Positions 1 to 5,716 of a DNA stretch of 5,716 bases are shown piece after piece; position 1 is the stretch's first letter, and every line of letters begins with the position of its first letter. The notes beneath the pieces were generated by a model. That model was not told the origin of the DNA. It did not search any database and saw nothing but the letters and a program-made list of their open reading frames with translations. Made by a program: the position numbers and the translations under genes. The stretch is from the NCBI GenBank assembly GCA_003542355.1, contig DPKU01000085.1:1-5716 (forward strand), given 5' to 3'. Source of the stretch: Clostridiales bacterium. Its GTDB lineage: Bacteria; Bacillota; Clostridia; Peptostreptococcales; Anaerovoracaceae.

Positions 1-53
1 CGGGCAAAGGAGTCGAGGATATTATTTTGACACAGGAGGAAGGAGGATTATAA
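1..53 (+). CDS. ilvB: Acetolactate synthase large subunit, 3' end only (partial)
   Basis: Only the last 16 codons and the stop are present, read from base 3 (GKGVEDIILTQEEGGL, then TAA at 51-53). The call rests mainly on context: the frame ends exactly at the start of ilvN, with TAA and ATG sharing one base, which is the usual ilvB-ilvN arrangement. The tail also fits an acetolactate synthase C-terminus, where a Gly-Lys/Ala stretch is followed by a short hydrophobic strand. The enzyme is a thiamine-diphosphate protein that condenses two pyruvates, or pyruvate with 2-oxobutyrate. None of its catalytic region is in the window, so function cannot be confirmed from this fragment. Frame 1 closes at a TGA (28-30) and frame 2 stays open, so the frame choice is inferred from the neighbour. 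Confidence 0.72.
   Translation, partial: GKGVEDIILTQEEGGL
34..46 (+). promoter_or_regulatory. Tandem ribosome binding site for ilvN, inside the end of ilvB
   Basis: Two AGGAGG cores lie back to back, at 34-39 and 41-46, both within the last codons of ilvB. The second is 6 bases before the ATG at 53 and 9 bases before the ATG at 56, so either start is well served. With the one-base stop/start overlap this suggests translational coupling, which would keep the two subunits in proportion. Confidence 0.8.
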
Positions 54-574
54 TGATGGATAAGACAATCATTGCCCTCATGGTGGAAAACAATGCGGGC
101 GTACTGTCGAGAGTAGCCATGCTGTTCGGGCGCCGGGGTTTCAACATAGACTCTTTAACGGTGTCAGCGACAGAAGACCCGGACATTTCCCGCATCACGA
201 TCACCACGATCGGCGATGAGAACGTGATCAAGCAGATCATTCTGCAAACGAGAAAACTGGTGGAAGTCCTTGCGGTACGCGTCGAGAATCCGCTCGTAGC
301 CATCCAGCGGGAACTTCTGTTGCTCAAGCTGCGGACCAGCGAAAACGATCTTACAGGCATTTCTGCCATCTGCAGCATTTACGAAGCGGCGATCGTGGAT
401 CTGTCCGAGAACAGTCTCATCATCGAACTGACGGGAAAACCAGGCAAGATCGACGCCTTCCTCGCTGTCTTAAAAAAATATGAAATCATTGAACAATGCC
501 GGACAGGCGTCACCACGATCGAAAGAGGAGAAGACGCCTTTACTTATCAAAATAGAGAAAGCCATCGCTCATAA
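53..574 (+). CDS. ilvN: Acetolactate synthase small (regulatory) subunit
   Basis: This 173-residue protein is the regulatory subunit of acetolactate synthase. It activates the catalytic IlvB subunit and carries the valine feedback site. Residues about 5-78 form an ACT domain (IIALMVENNAGVLSRVAMLF, then GRRGFNIDSLTV), and residues about 85-165 match the C-terminal small-subunit domain (RELLLLKL, then LTGKPGKIDAFL and a TGVTTIERG ending). Length is close to the usual 160-175. Aligned by eye with E. coli IlvH, Gly16 and Asn31 match Gly14 and Asn29, known valine-sensitivity positions, so feedback inhibition by valine is likely retained (inference). Two adjacent ATGs are possible starts; the first overlaps the ilvB stop, and the second (56) would give 172 residues. 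ilvC follows after 17 bases. The symbol ilvN is used in the general sense; ilvH is the same family. Confidence 0.95.
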   Translation: MMDKTIIALMVENNAGVLSRVAMLFGRRGFNIDSLTVSATEDPDISRITITTIGDENVIKQIILQTRKLVEVLAVRVENPLVAIQRELLLLKLRTSENDLTGISAICSIYEAAIVDLSENSLIIELTGKPGKIDAFLAVLKKYEIIEQCRTGVTTIERGEDAFTYQNRESHRS

Positions 575-591
575 CAAAAAAGGAGATTACA

Positions 592-1587
592 ATGATCAAC
601 AAGTATTATGACAAAGACTGCAATCTGGGGCTGCTTGACGGAAAAACCATCGCCATCATGGGCTTTGGCTCCCAGGGACATGCTCATGCGCAAAACCTGA
701 AGGAAAGCGGTGTGAACGTGATCGTGGGCCTGCGCAGCAATTCTGCCGGCATTCCGGCCGCACAGGCCGCAGGACTGCCCGTCATGACCGTTGCGGAAGC
801 AGCGAAAAAAGCCGATATTATCATGATGCTGGTGCCCGACGAAAATGCACCCGCAGTATATAGGGATGAAGTGGCGCCCAATTTGGATGAAGGCAATATG
901 CTCATGTTTGCCCACGGATTCAATATCCACTTCAATCAGGTACAACCACCCGCCAATGTGGATGTGACCATGGTAGCGCCCAAAGGCCCCGGTCATACTG
1001 TAAGAAGTCAGTATACGGAAGGAAAGGGTGTCCCCAGCCTGATCGCTGTGCATCAGGATTTCAGCGGCAAGGCAAAGGAATATGCACTGGCCTATGCGGC
1101 GGGGATCGGAGCAGGGCGTGCTGGCATTCTGGAGACTTCGTACAAGGAAGAGACAGAAACCGACCTCTTCGGCGAACAAGCCGTGCTCTGCGGTGGCGTC
1201 ACCGAGCTCATGAAAGCGGGATTCGACACGCTGGTGGAAGCCGGTTATGAACCGGAAATGGCCTATTTCGAGTGCATCCATGAGATGAAACTCATCGTGG
1301 ATCTGATTAACAGCGGCGGATTTGCCATGATGCGGTATTCCATCTCCAATACAGCTGAATACGGCGACTATCGTACCGGCAAACGGCTGATCACCCAGGA
1401 GACGCGTACTGAAATGAAGAAGATTCTTGGAGAGATCCAGGATGGCACATTTGCCTCGGAGTTCATTCAGGAATTTGGCGCAGGCAATCAGGCGAAGTTC
1501 CTGGCCAGCAGAAGAGTGCAGGCAGAGCATCCGCTGGAAGCCGTAGGCAAAAAACTGAGAGAAATGATGAGCTGGCTCAAGAAATAG
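592..1587 (+). CDS. ilvC: Ketol-acid reductoisomerase, class I
   Basis: The enzyme isomerises and reduces 2-acetolactate or 2-aceto-2-hydroxybutyrate to the dihydroxy acids, using Mg2+ and usually NADPH; it acts in the cytoplasm. At 331 residues it is the short class I form. The N-terminal Rossmann domain shows GFGSQGHAHAQNL (residues 25-37). All seven expected active-site residues are visible with the normal spacing: His108, Lys131 (in PKGPGH), Asp191 and Glu195 (ETDLFGEQ), Glu227, Glu231, and Ser252 (YSISNTAEYGD). The cofactor loop after the second strand reads GLRSNSAGIP: Arg48 and Ser51 are present, but position 53, commonly Ser or Thr, is Gly. Cofactor preference is therefore uncertain. 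AGGAG at 581-585 lies 6 bases before the ATG. It is preceded by ilvN (17-base gap) and followed by ilvD (13-base gap). Confidence 0.98.
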   Translation: MINKYYDKDCNLGLLDGKTIAIMGFGSQGHAHAQNLKESGVNVIVGLRSNSAGIPAAQAAGLPVMTVAEAAKKADIIMMLVPDENAPAVYRDEVAPNLDEGNMLMFAHGFNIHFNQVQPPANVDVTMVAPKGPGHTVRSQYTEGKGVPSLIAVHQDFSGKAKEYALAYAAGIGAGRAGILETSYKEETETDLFGEQAVLCGGVTELMKAGFDTLVEAGYEPEMAYFECIHEMKLIVDLINSGGFAMMRYSISNTAEYGDYRTGKRLITQETRTEMKKILGEIQDGTFASEFIQEFGAGNQAKFLASRRVQAEHPLEAVGKKLREMMSWLKK

Positions 1588-1600
1588 AAAAGGAGATACC

Positions 1601-3262
1601 ATGAGAAGCGACAATGCGAAAGCCGGTGTGGAGCGGGCTCCGAACAGATCTCTGCTCTACGCCCTGGGGCTCACCCGGGAAGAGATGGACAGACCGCTGA
1701 TCGGGATCGTCAACTCCTACAACGAAGTAGTACCCGGGCATATGAACCTGGACAAGATCACCGAAGCTGTCAGAGCCGGGGTGCTCATGTCCGGCGGAAC
1801 ACCGCTGGTATTCCCTGCAATCGCAGTATGTGACGGCATCGCCATGGGTCACGTGGGCATGAAGTACTCCCTGGTGACCCGGGAACTGATCGCTGATTCC
1901 ACGGAAGCCATGGCCATGGCGCACCAGTTCGACGGCCTGGTGATGATTCCCAACTGCGATAAAAATGTTCCCGGATTGCTCATGGCCGCTGGCCGGATCA
2001 ATATCCCCACGATCTTCTGTTCCGGCGGCCCCATGATGGCCGGGCGCATGGATGACGGCTCTCGCACTTGTCTTTCTCATATGTTTGAAGCGGTAGGAGA
2101 GTACAAGGCAGGGAAACTTGACGACGCCGGGCTGGCTGAATACGAAGAAAGTGCATGCCCGACCTGTGGTTCCTGCTCCGGCATGTATACCGCAAACTCC
2201 ATGAACTGTCTTACTGAAGCGCTGGGCATGGGCCTGGCGGGCAACGGCACGCTGCCCGGAGTCTATTCGGCCCGGCTGCGCCTGGCTAAAAAAGCCGGCA
2301 TGCAGATCATGGAACTGATCAAAAAAGATATTCGTCCTCTGGACATCATGACTGCGGCTGCGTTCCACAACGCAGAGACAGTGGACATGGCTCTGGGTTG
2401 CTCCACAAACTCCATGCTCCATTTACCGGCGATTGCCCACGAATGCGGCATTGCGCTTTCCCTGGATATGGCCAATGAAATTTCTGCGAAAACTCCTAAC
2501 CTCTGTCATCTGGCCCCGGCCGGCCCGGTGTACATGGAAGACCTGCACCAGGCGGGCGGTGTTCATGCCGTTATGAAGGAACTCACGAAAAAGGGTCTTC
2601 TGGATACTTCTTTGATGACTTGCACCGGAAGAACGCTGGAAGAAAATCTGGAAGGCGTCAGGAACCTAAATCCGGAAGTGATCCGTCCTGTGGAGGATCC
2701 GTTTTCGCCCTACGGCGGGATCGCCGTGCTCAAAGGAACACTGGCGCCCATGGGATGCGTCGTAAAACAATCCGCTGTGGATCCGGCCATGATGGTCCAT
2801 CAAGGCCCTGCGCGGGTATTCAACAACGAAGAAGACGCCATCGAGGCCATTTACGACAGGAAGATCCGTTCCGGCGATGTGATCGTCATCCGGTACGAAG
2901 GGCCCAAGGGTGGACCGGGTATGCGGGAAATGCTCAACCCCACCTCTGCTATTGCCGGCATGGGCCTGGACAAGGAAGTCGCCCTGATCACTGACGGCCG
3001 TTTTTCCGGCGCGACCCGTGGCGCTTCCATCGGGCACGTATGTCCCGAAGCTGCCCAGGGTGGGCCCATTGGCCTGGTTTGCGAAGGTGATATGATTTCC
3101 ATCGATATCCCGGCCTGCAAAATCGATCTTCTGGTCGATGAAGGAGTCTTGGCGGAACGGCGTGCGCGGTGGATCTGCCCGGAACCCACTTTAAAGACCG
3201 GATATATTGCCCGTTATGCCAAATTGGTTACGGATGCATCTAAAGGAGCCGTTCTGGAGTAA
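1601..3262 (+). CDS. ilvD: Dihydroxy-acid dehydratase (Fe-S enzyme)
   Basis: The enzyme dehydrates 2,3-dihydroxyisovalerate and 2,3-dihydroxy-3-methylvalerate to the keto acids that give valine, leucine and isoleucine. The protein has 553 residues, the short form, compared with 616 in E. coli. Visible motifs in order are VNSYNEVVPGHMNL (37-50), the Mg-binding Asp78 in AVCDGI, NCDKNVPG (118-125, with cluster Cys119 and Asp120-Lys121), ACPTCGSCSGMYTANSMNC (185-203, cluster Cys192), and GRFSGAT (466-472) with the catalytic Ser469. The first motif has PGH, as in the oxygen-sensitive [4Fe-4S] E. coli enzyme, rather than the PCN that supplies a third cysteine in plant-type [2Fe-2S] enzymes. A [4Fe-4S] cluster and an anaerobic lifestyle are thus inferred. 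AGGAG at 1591-1595 is 5 bases before the ATG. It is the last ilv gene in the cluster; no terminator is seen right after it. Confidence 0.98.
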   Translation: MRSDNAKAGVERAPNRSLLYALGLTREEMDRPLIGIVNSYNEVVPGHMNLDKITEAVRAGVLMSGGTPLVFPAIAVCDGIAMGHVGMKYSLVTRELIADSTEAMAMAHQFDGLVMIPNCDKNVPGLLMAAGRINIPTIFCSGGPMMAGRMDDGSRTCLSHMFEAVGEYKAGKLDDAGLAEYEESACPTCGSCSGMYTANSMNCLTEALGMGLAGNGTLPGVYSARLRLAKKAGMQIMELIKKDIRPLDIMTAAAFHNAETVDMALGCSTNSMLHLPAIAHECGIALSLDMANEISAKTPNLCHLAPAGPVYMEDLHQAGGVHAVMKELTKKGLLDTSLMTCTGRTLEENLEGVRNLNPEVIRPVEDPFSPYGGIAVLKGTLAPMGCVVKQSAVDPAMMVHQGPARVFNNEEDAIEAIYDRKIRSGDVIVIRYEGPKGGPGMREMLNPTSAIAGMGLDKEVALITDGRFSGATRGASIGHVCPEAAQGGPIGLVCEGDMISIDIPACKIDLLVDEGVLAERRARWICPEPTLKTGYIARYAKLVTDASKGAVLE

Positions 3263-3269
3263 AATCCTG

Positions 3270-3303
3270 TTGCTATCGCTATTTCACTGTGCTAGAATAT
3301 AAT
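3270..3303 (+). promoter_or_regulatory. Probable sigma-A type promoter for secG
   Basis: TTGCTA (3270-3275) and TAGAAT (3293-3298) are separated by exactly 17 bases, and TGC directly before the -10 makes it an extended -10 element. A perfect TATAAT overlaps the end of this at 3298-3303 but lacks a good -35 at normal distance. Transcription would start near 3305-3310, giving secG a leader of about 20 bases. The stretch lies in the 67-base gap after ilvD and suits separate expression of secG. Confidence 0.6.
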
Positions 3304-3315
3304 AGTTGTTTTAGC

Positions 3316-3324
3316 AAGGAGGTG
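3316..3324 (+). promoter_or_regulatory. Strong ribosome binding site for secG
   Basis: AAGGAGGTG is complementary to nine bases of the 16S rRNA 3' end. Seven bases separate AGGAGG from the ATG at 3330. The site borders, but is not inside, the inverted repeat that holds the start codon. Confidence 0.85.
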
Positions 3325-3344
3325 CAGAAATGAAAACATTTCTG
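3325..3344 (+). repeat. Perfect inverted repeat enclosing the secG start codon
   Basis: CAGAAATG (3325-3332) and CATTTCTG (3337-3344) are exact reverse complements separated by AAAA. In mRNA this would be an 8-bp stem with a 4-base loop, and the AUG at 3330-3332 would be the last three bases of the 5' arm. The repeat is seen directly; a role in translation is inference. Part of the symmetry falls in codons 1-5, so chance is possible. Confidence 0.5.
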
Positions 3345-3560
3345 ATGGTTTTGTTGGGTTTAGCTTGCCTGGTACTGATTGCCAGCATTCTTTTCCAGCA
3401 CGGAAACAGCGCAGGGCTGTCCGGTTCTATTGGAGGCGGCGCTGAGCAGTTGTTCGGAAAGAAAAAGAGCAAAGGCTATGATGCAATACTAAGCAAGATT
3501 ACCGTGGCAGGTGCAGTGGTATTTATTATCACTACGCTGGTTTTGGTGACCTTGGAGTAG
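3330..3560 (+). CDS. secG: Protein-export membrane protein SecG
   Basis: SecG is the small third subunit of the SecYEG channel, which moves unfolded proteins across the cytoplasmic membrane; it assists the SecA-driven step. The 76-residue length is typical. Residues about 3-22 form the first membrane helix (MVLLGLACLVLIASILF). A conserved loop follows, AGLSGSIGGGAEQLFGKKK (28-46), with the usual Gly-rich run and basic end. A second helix spans about residues 56-74 (ITVAGAVVFIITTLVLV). The start is set by the strong ribosome site and the usual SecG N-terminus. Its own promoter lies upstream, but readthrough from ilvD is also possible because no terminator separates them. A terminator hairpin sits 60 bases after the stop. 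In many Bacillota secG is followed by the RNase R gene; here hppA follows instead. Confidence 0.95.
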   Translation: MKTFLMVLLGLACLVLIASILFQHGNSAGLSGSIGGGAEQLFGKKKSKGYDAILSKITVAGAVVFIITTLVLVTLE

Positions 3561-3620
3561 ATTTGGCCATGCAGCTTGCCGAAGACCGGGCAATAGACAT
3601 TTATATGTTTACCAAGATGT

Positions 3621-3657
3621 AAGAGGTCTGCCTGGATGCAGCACCTCTTTACCTTTT
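3621..3657 (+). terminator. Rho-independent terminator after secG
   Basis: AAGAGGTCTGC (3621-3631) pairs with GCAG (3638-3641) and ACCTCTT (3643-3649), giving an 11-bp stem with one bulged C (3642) and a six-base CTGGAT loop. A T-rich run follows (TTTACCTTTT), interrupted by ACC, so termination may be incomplete. The placement, between the secG stop and the hppA ribosome site, fits an end for the secG transcript. Confidence 0.8.
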
Positions 3658-3659
3658 AT

Positions 3660-3680
3660 ATTATTGTTGTTCTCAATAAT
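3660..3680 (+). repeat. 7-bp perfect inverted repeat in the hppA leader
   Basis: ATTATTG (3660-3666) and CAATAAT (3674-3680) are exact reverse complements around a seven-base TTGTTCT centre, just before the hppA ribosome site. In RNA the hairpin could be extended by CCTTT (3652-3656) pairing with AAAGG (3687-3691), which is part of that ribosome site. As DNA it could equally be an operator. The symmetry is seen; either role is inference. Confidence 0.45.
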
Positions 3681-3686
3681 CAATCT

Positions 3687-3695
3687 AAAGGAGGA
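3687..3695 (+). promoter_or_regulatory. Ribosome binding site that sets the hppA start
   Basis: AAAGGAGGA is a strong site whose AGGAGG core (3689-3694) ends 10 bases before the ATG at 3705, slightly longer than its neighbours. An ATG at 3695 touches the site itself, is in another frame and is too close to be used, so 3705 is the start. Confidence 0.8.
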
Positions 3696-3704
3696 TGCGG
3701 ATCA

Positions 3705-5716
3705 ATGAGCGACATACTTTTATACGTAGCGCCGGCAGTGGGGATTTTGGCCTTGCTTGTGGCGTATTTTCTGGCCAAATGGGTCGGCTCTGTGGACCCG
3801 GGTACCGACAGAATGAAAGAGATCGCCGGTTTTATCCACGAAGGAGCCATGGCTTTTTTGAAAAGAGAGTACAAGACAATGGTCCTGGTGGTCATCGTGC
3901 TCACGATCGTTTTGGCGATCTTTATCAATCCCATCACAGCGGTACTGTATGTCATAGGCGCCGGATTTTCTGTTCTGGCCGGATTCTTCGGCATGCAGGT
4001 CGCAACGAAGGGGAATGTGCGTACTGCAAATGCCGCACGGGAAGGCGGCATGAACAAAGCGCTCAAAGTAGCGTTCCGGAGCGGTGCGGTCATGGGCCTT
4101 TGCGTCGTGGGACTGGGTTTGCTGGGCATAGGCGCTTCCTTTGCCATCATGGGCGTGGCCACTTCCGCGCAGTGCATTACGGGTTTTGGCCTGGGTGCTT
4201 CTTCCATGGCTCTGTTCGGCCGGGTCGGCGGCGGCATCTATACGAAAGCTGCTGACGTGGGCGCAGATCTGGTGGGCAAAGTCGAAGCGGGTATTCCCGA
4301 AGATGATCCCAGAAATCCTGCCGTTATCGCAGACAATGTAGGCGATAATGTTGGTGATGTGGCCGGCATGGGTTCCGATCTATTCGAATCTTATGTTGGA
4401 TCAATCATTTCTGCGATCACACTTGCCGTGATCATTCCGACGATCCATCCGATATTCGGAGAATCCTTTACACTGGACCCACTCACCGGTTCCGTCTTTC
4501 CGTTGATATTATCTGCGGTAGGTATTCTGGCTTCCATCGTGGGTATCATGTTCGTCAAAGGGGATGAGAAGTCCAATCCTGCAAAGGCACTCAATATGGG
4601 GACCTATCTTTCTGCTGTGCTGGTGATCGGCGTTTCTTTGATCCTGAGCAACGCATTCTTCGGAAACCTGAACGCAGCGATCGCCATCATTGCCGGACTT
4701 ATTGTGGGAACTGCAATCGGGAAGATTACAGAAATTTATACCTCTGCGGATTATAAGTATGTTAAGAAAATCGCCGAACAATCCCAGACCGGTGCTGCCA
4801 CCACCATCATCAGCGGTTTGGGCGTGGGTATGCTTTCTACCGTTTATCCTATCCTCATCATTGCAGTGGGCATCCTTGTGGCCAATGCGTCAGCCGGCCT
4901 CTACGGCATTGCCCTGGCAGCTGTAGGTATGCTCTCCACTGCAGGCATGACCATTGCCGTAGACGCATACGGTCCGGTTTCGGACAATGCGGGCGGTATT
5001 GCAGAGATGGCCGAACTTCCCCCCGAAGTTCGCAAGATCACCGATACGCTGGATTCTGTGGGCAACACCACCGCAGCCATCGGAAAAGGCTTTGCCATCG
5101 GTTCGGCAGCGCTTACCGCACTGGCGCTGTTTGCATCCTATTCCCAGGTGGTCGGACTGACTACCATCGACTTGCTGGATCCCTTCGTCATTGCAGGGCT
5201 GTTCATCGGGGCCATGCTGCCCTTCATGTTCTCCGCCTTGACCATGAACTCTGTGGGAAAAGCGGCCAATCAGATGATCGAAGAAGTCCGTAGACAATTC
5301 CGCGAAGATTCCGGCATCATGGCCGGGACATCCAAACCGGACTATGCCAGGTGTGTGGATATTTCCACCAGTGCCGCATTGAAGGAAATGATCATTCCCG
5401 GACTGATGGCCGTAGTCGCACCTTTGGCTGTAGGCATCATCATGGGTCCGGCTGCTCTGGGCGGCATGCTGGCTGGTGCAGTATCCGCAGGTGTTCTGCT
5501 GGCGATCATGATGGCCAATGCAGGCGGTGCCTGGGACAATGCGAAGAAATACATCGAAGGCGGCGCTTATGGCGGCAAGGGAAGTGATACCCATAAAGCC
5601 GCAGTTGTGGGTGATACGGTGGGTGACCCGTTCAAGGATACCTCCGGCCCTTCGATCAACATCCTCATCAAGCTGATGACCATCGTTGCGGTGGTGTTTG
5701 CACCGCTGTTCATCGC
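3705..5716 (+). CDS. hppA: Membrane-bound K+-dependent ion-translocating pyrophosphatase (3' end missing)
   Basis: This integral membrane enzyme hydrolyses pyrophosphate and pumps Na+ or H+ across the membrane. 670 codons are open to the window edge with no stop; related proteins run about 660-720 residues, so only the last part is missing. N-terminal hydrophobic helices (about 6-26, 58-95) lead to the pyrophosphate-binding segment GGGIYTKAADVGADLVGKVE (175-194), EDDPRNP (199-205) and DNVGDNVGD (210-218), all rich in Mg-binding Asp. DAYGPVSDNAGG (420-431) and the late GDTVGDPFKDTSGPS (636-650) complete the catalytic set. GNTTAAIGKG (453-462) has Ala457 and Gly460 where K+-independent enzymes have Lys and Thr, so K+ dependence is expected. 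The gate glutamate is in SDLFESY (Glu228), the position seen in Na+ pumps and some bacterial H+ pumps. The ion cannot be settled by eye. It forms its own transcription unit after a terminator. Confidence 0.96.
   Translation, partial: MSDILLYVAPAVGILALLVAYFLAKWVGSVDPGTDRMKEIAGFIHEGAMAFLKREYKTMVLVVIVLTIVLAIFINPITAVLYVIGAGFSVLAGFFGMQVATKGNVRTANAAREGGMNKALKVAFRSGAVMGLCVVGLGLLGIGASFAIMGVATSAQCITGFGLGASSMALFGRVGGGIYTKAADVGADLVGKVEAGIPEDDPRNPAVIADNVGDNVGDVAGMGSDLFESYVGSIISAITLAVIIPTIHPIFGESFTLDPLTGSVFPLILSAVGILASIVGIMFVKGDEKSNPAKALNMGTYLSAVLVIGVSLILSNAFFGNLNAAIAIIAGLIVGTAIGKITEIYTSADYKYVKKIAEQSQTGAATTIISGLGVGMLSTVYPILIIAVGILVANASAGLYGIALAAVGMLSTAGMTIAVDAYGPVSDNAGGIAEMAELPPEVRKITDTLDSVGNTTAAIGKGFAIGSAALTALALFASYSQVVGLTTIDLLDPFVIAGLFIGAMLPFMFSALTMNSVGKAANQMIEEVRRQFREDSGIMAGTSKPDYARCVDISTSAALKEMIIPGLMAVVAPLAVGIIMGPAALGGMLAGAVSAGVLLAIMMANAGGAWDNAKKYIEGGAYGGKGSDTHKAAVVGDTVGDPFKDTSGPSINILIKLMTIVAVVFAPLFI

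Noticed and set aside
1..52. Search for a T-box, leader peptide or riboswitch controlling the ilv genes
   Set aside because: The window starts inside the end of ilvB, so any such leader lies upstream and cannot be seen.
547..1614. 355-codon open frame on the minus strand covering all of ilvC
   Set aside because: It is antisense to a gene with a full set of conserved catalytic residues. Its translation is rich in His, Cys and Phe with no recognisable domain, and it reflects codon bias of the sense gene.
1577..2422. 281-codon minus-strand open frame opposite ilvD
   Set aside because: Antisense shadow of conserved ilvD sequence, with low-complexity His/Gly-rich translation and no motif or operon context on that strand.
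2620..2994. 124-codon + strand frame inside ilvD
   Set aside because: Out-of-frame reading of ilvD, Arg-rich, with no ribosome site of its own.
3576..3593. Small inverted repeat TTGCC / GGCAA after secG
   Set aside because: Only 5 bp with an eight-base loop and no T run; the hairpin at 3621-3649 is a far better terminator.
3576..3606. Possible hppA promoter TTGCCG ... TTATAT
   Set aside because: Spacing would be 19 bases with a weak -10, and it lies before a strong terminator hairpin. An AATAAT at 3675-3680 has no -35 at normal distance either, so no hppA promoter can be assigned with confidence.
3695..4255. 186-codon + strand frame starting just before hppA
   Set aside because: Its ATG touches the AGGAGG core, so it has no usable spacing, and its Arg/Gly/His-rich product is an out-of-frame reading of hppA, whose own frame carries the membrane helices and Asp motifs.
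4890..5594. 234-codon minus-strand open frame opposite hppA
   Set aside because: Antisense to the conserved core of hppA; the His/Gly/Cys-rich translation resembles no protein family I know.

Overview
This 5.7 kb window is a chromosomal, housekeeping-type stretch with every gene on the + strand. It carries the distal part of a branched-chain amino acid operon (end of ilvB, then ilvN, ilvC and ilvD), a small protein-export gene (secG), and most of a membrane-bound ion-pumping pyrophosphatase gene (hppA) that runs off the right edge. Strong AGGAGG-type ribosome sites before every gene, the short class I IlvC, the short IlvD, a SecG with the GLSGSIGGGAEQLFGKK loop and a K+-dependent pyrophosphatase all suggest a Bacillota (Firmicutes) anaerobe. 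GC content looks balanced rather than low, so a Negativicutes-like lineage is a reasonable guess, but nothing here fixes the genus.

Region 1 (1-3262) is the ilv operon. IlvB/IlvN form acetolactate synthase and its valine-sensing subunit, IlvC is ketol-acid reductoisomerase, and IlvD is dihydroxy-acid dehydratase. Together they turn pyruvate (or pyruvate plus 2-oxobutyrate) into the keto acids for valine, leucine and isoleucine. The genes are tightly packed: ilvB and ilvN overlap by one base, and the next two gaps are 17 and 13 bases, each filled by a ribosome site. The operon start and its control region lie outside the window. All expected catalytic residues are visible. The one notable departure is a glycine in the cofactor loop of IlvC, where a phosphate-binding Ser/Thr is usual.

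Region 2 (3263-3560) holds a good extended -10 promoter and secG, with no terminator visible after ilvD. The secG start codon sits in one arm of a perfect 8-bp inverted repeat. Region 3 (3561-3704) is a 144-base intergenic stretch with a convincing terminator hairpin and then a 7-bp perfect inverted repeat that could fold together with the hppA ribosome site. Region 4 (3705-end) is hppA, with 670 codons visible. Its diagnostic residues mark the K+-dependent subfamily, with the ion-gate glutamate placed as in Na+ pumps and some bacterial H+ pumps. It would use pyrophosphate from biosynthesis to energise the membrane.

I see no mobile element, CRISPR array, tRNA/rRNA or unknown multi-gene system here. 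The observations worth checking are small: the leader structures of secG and hppA, the IlvC cofactor loop, and the ion specificity of HppA.
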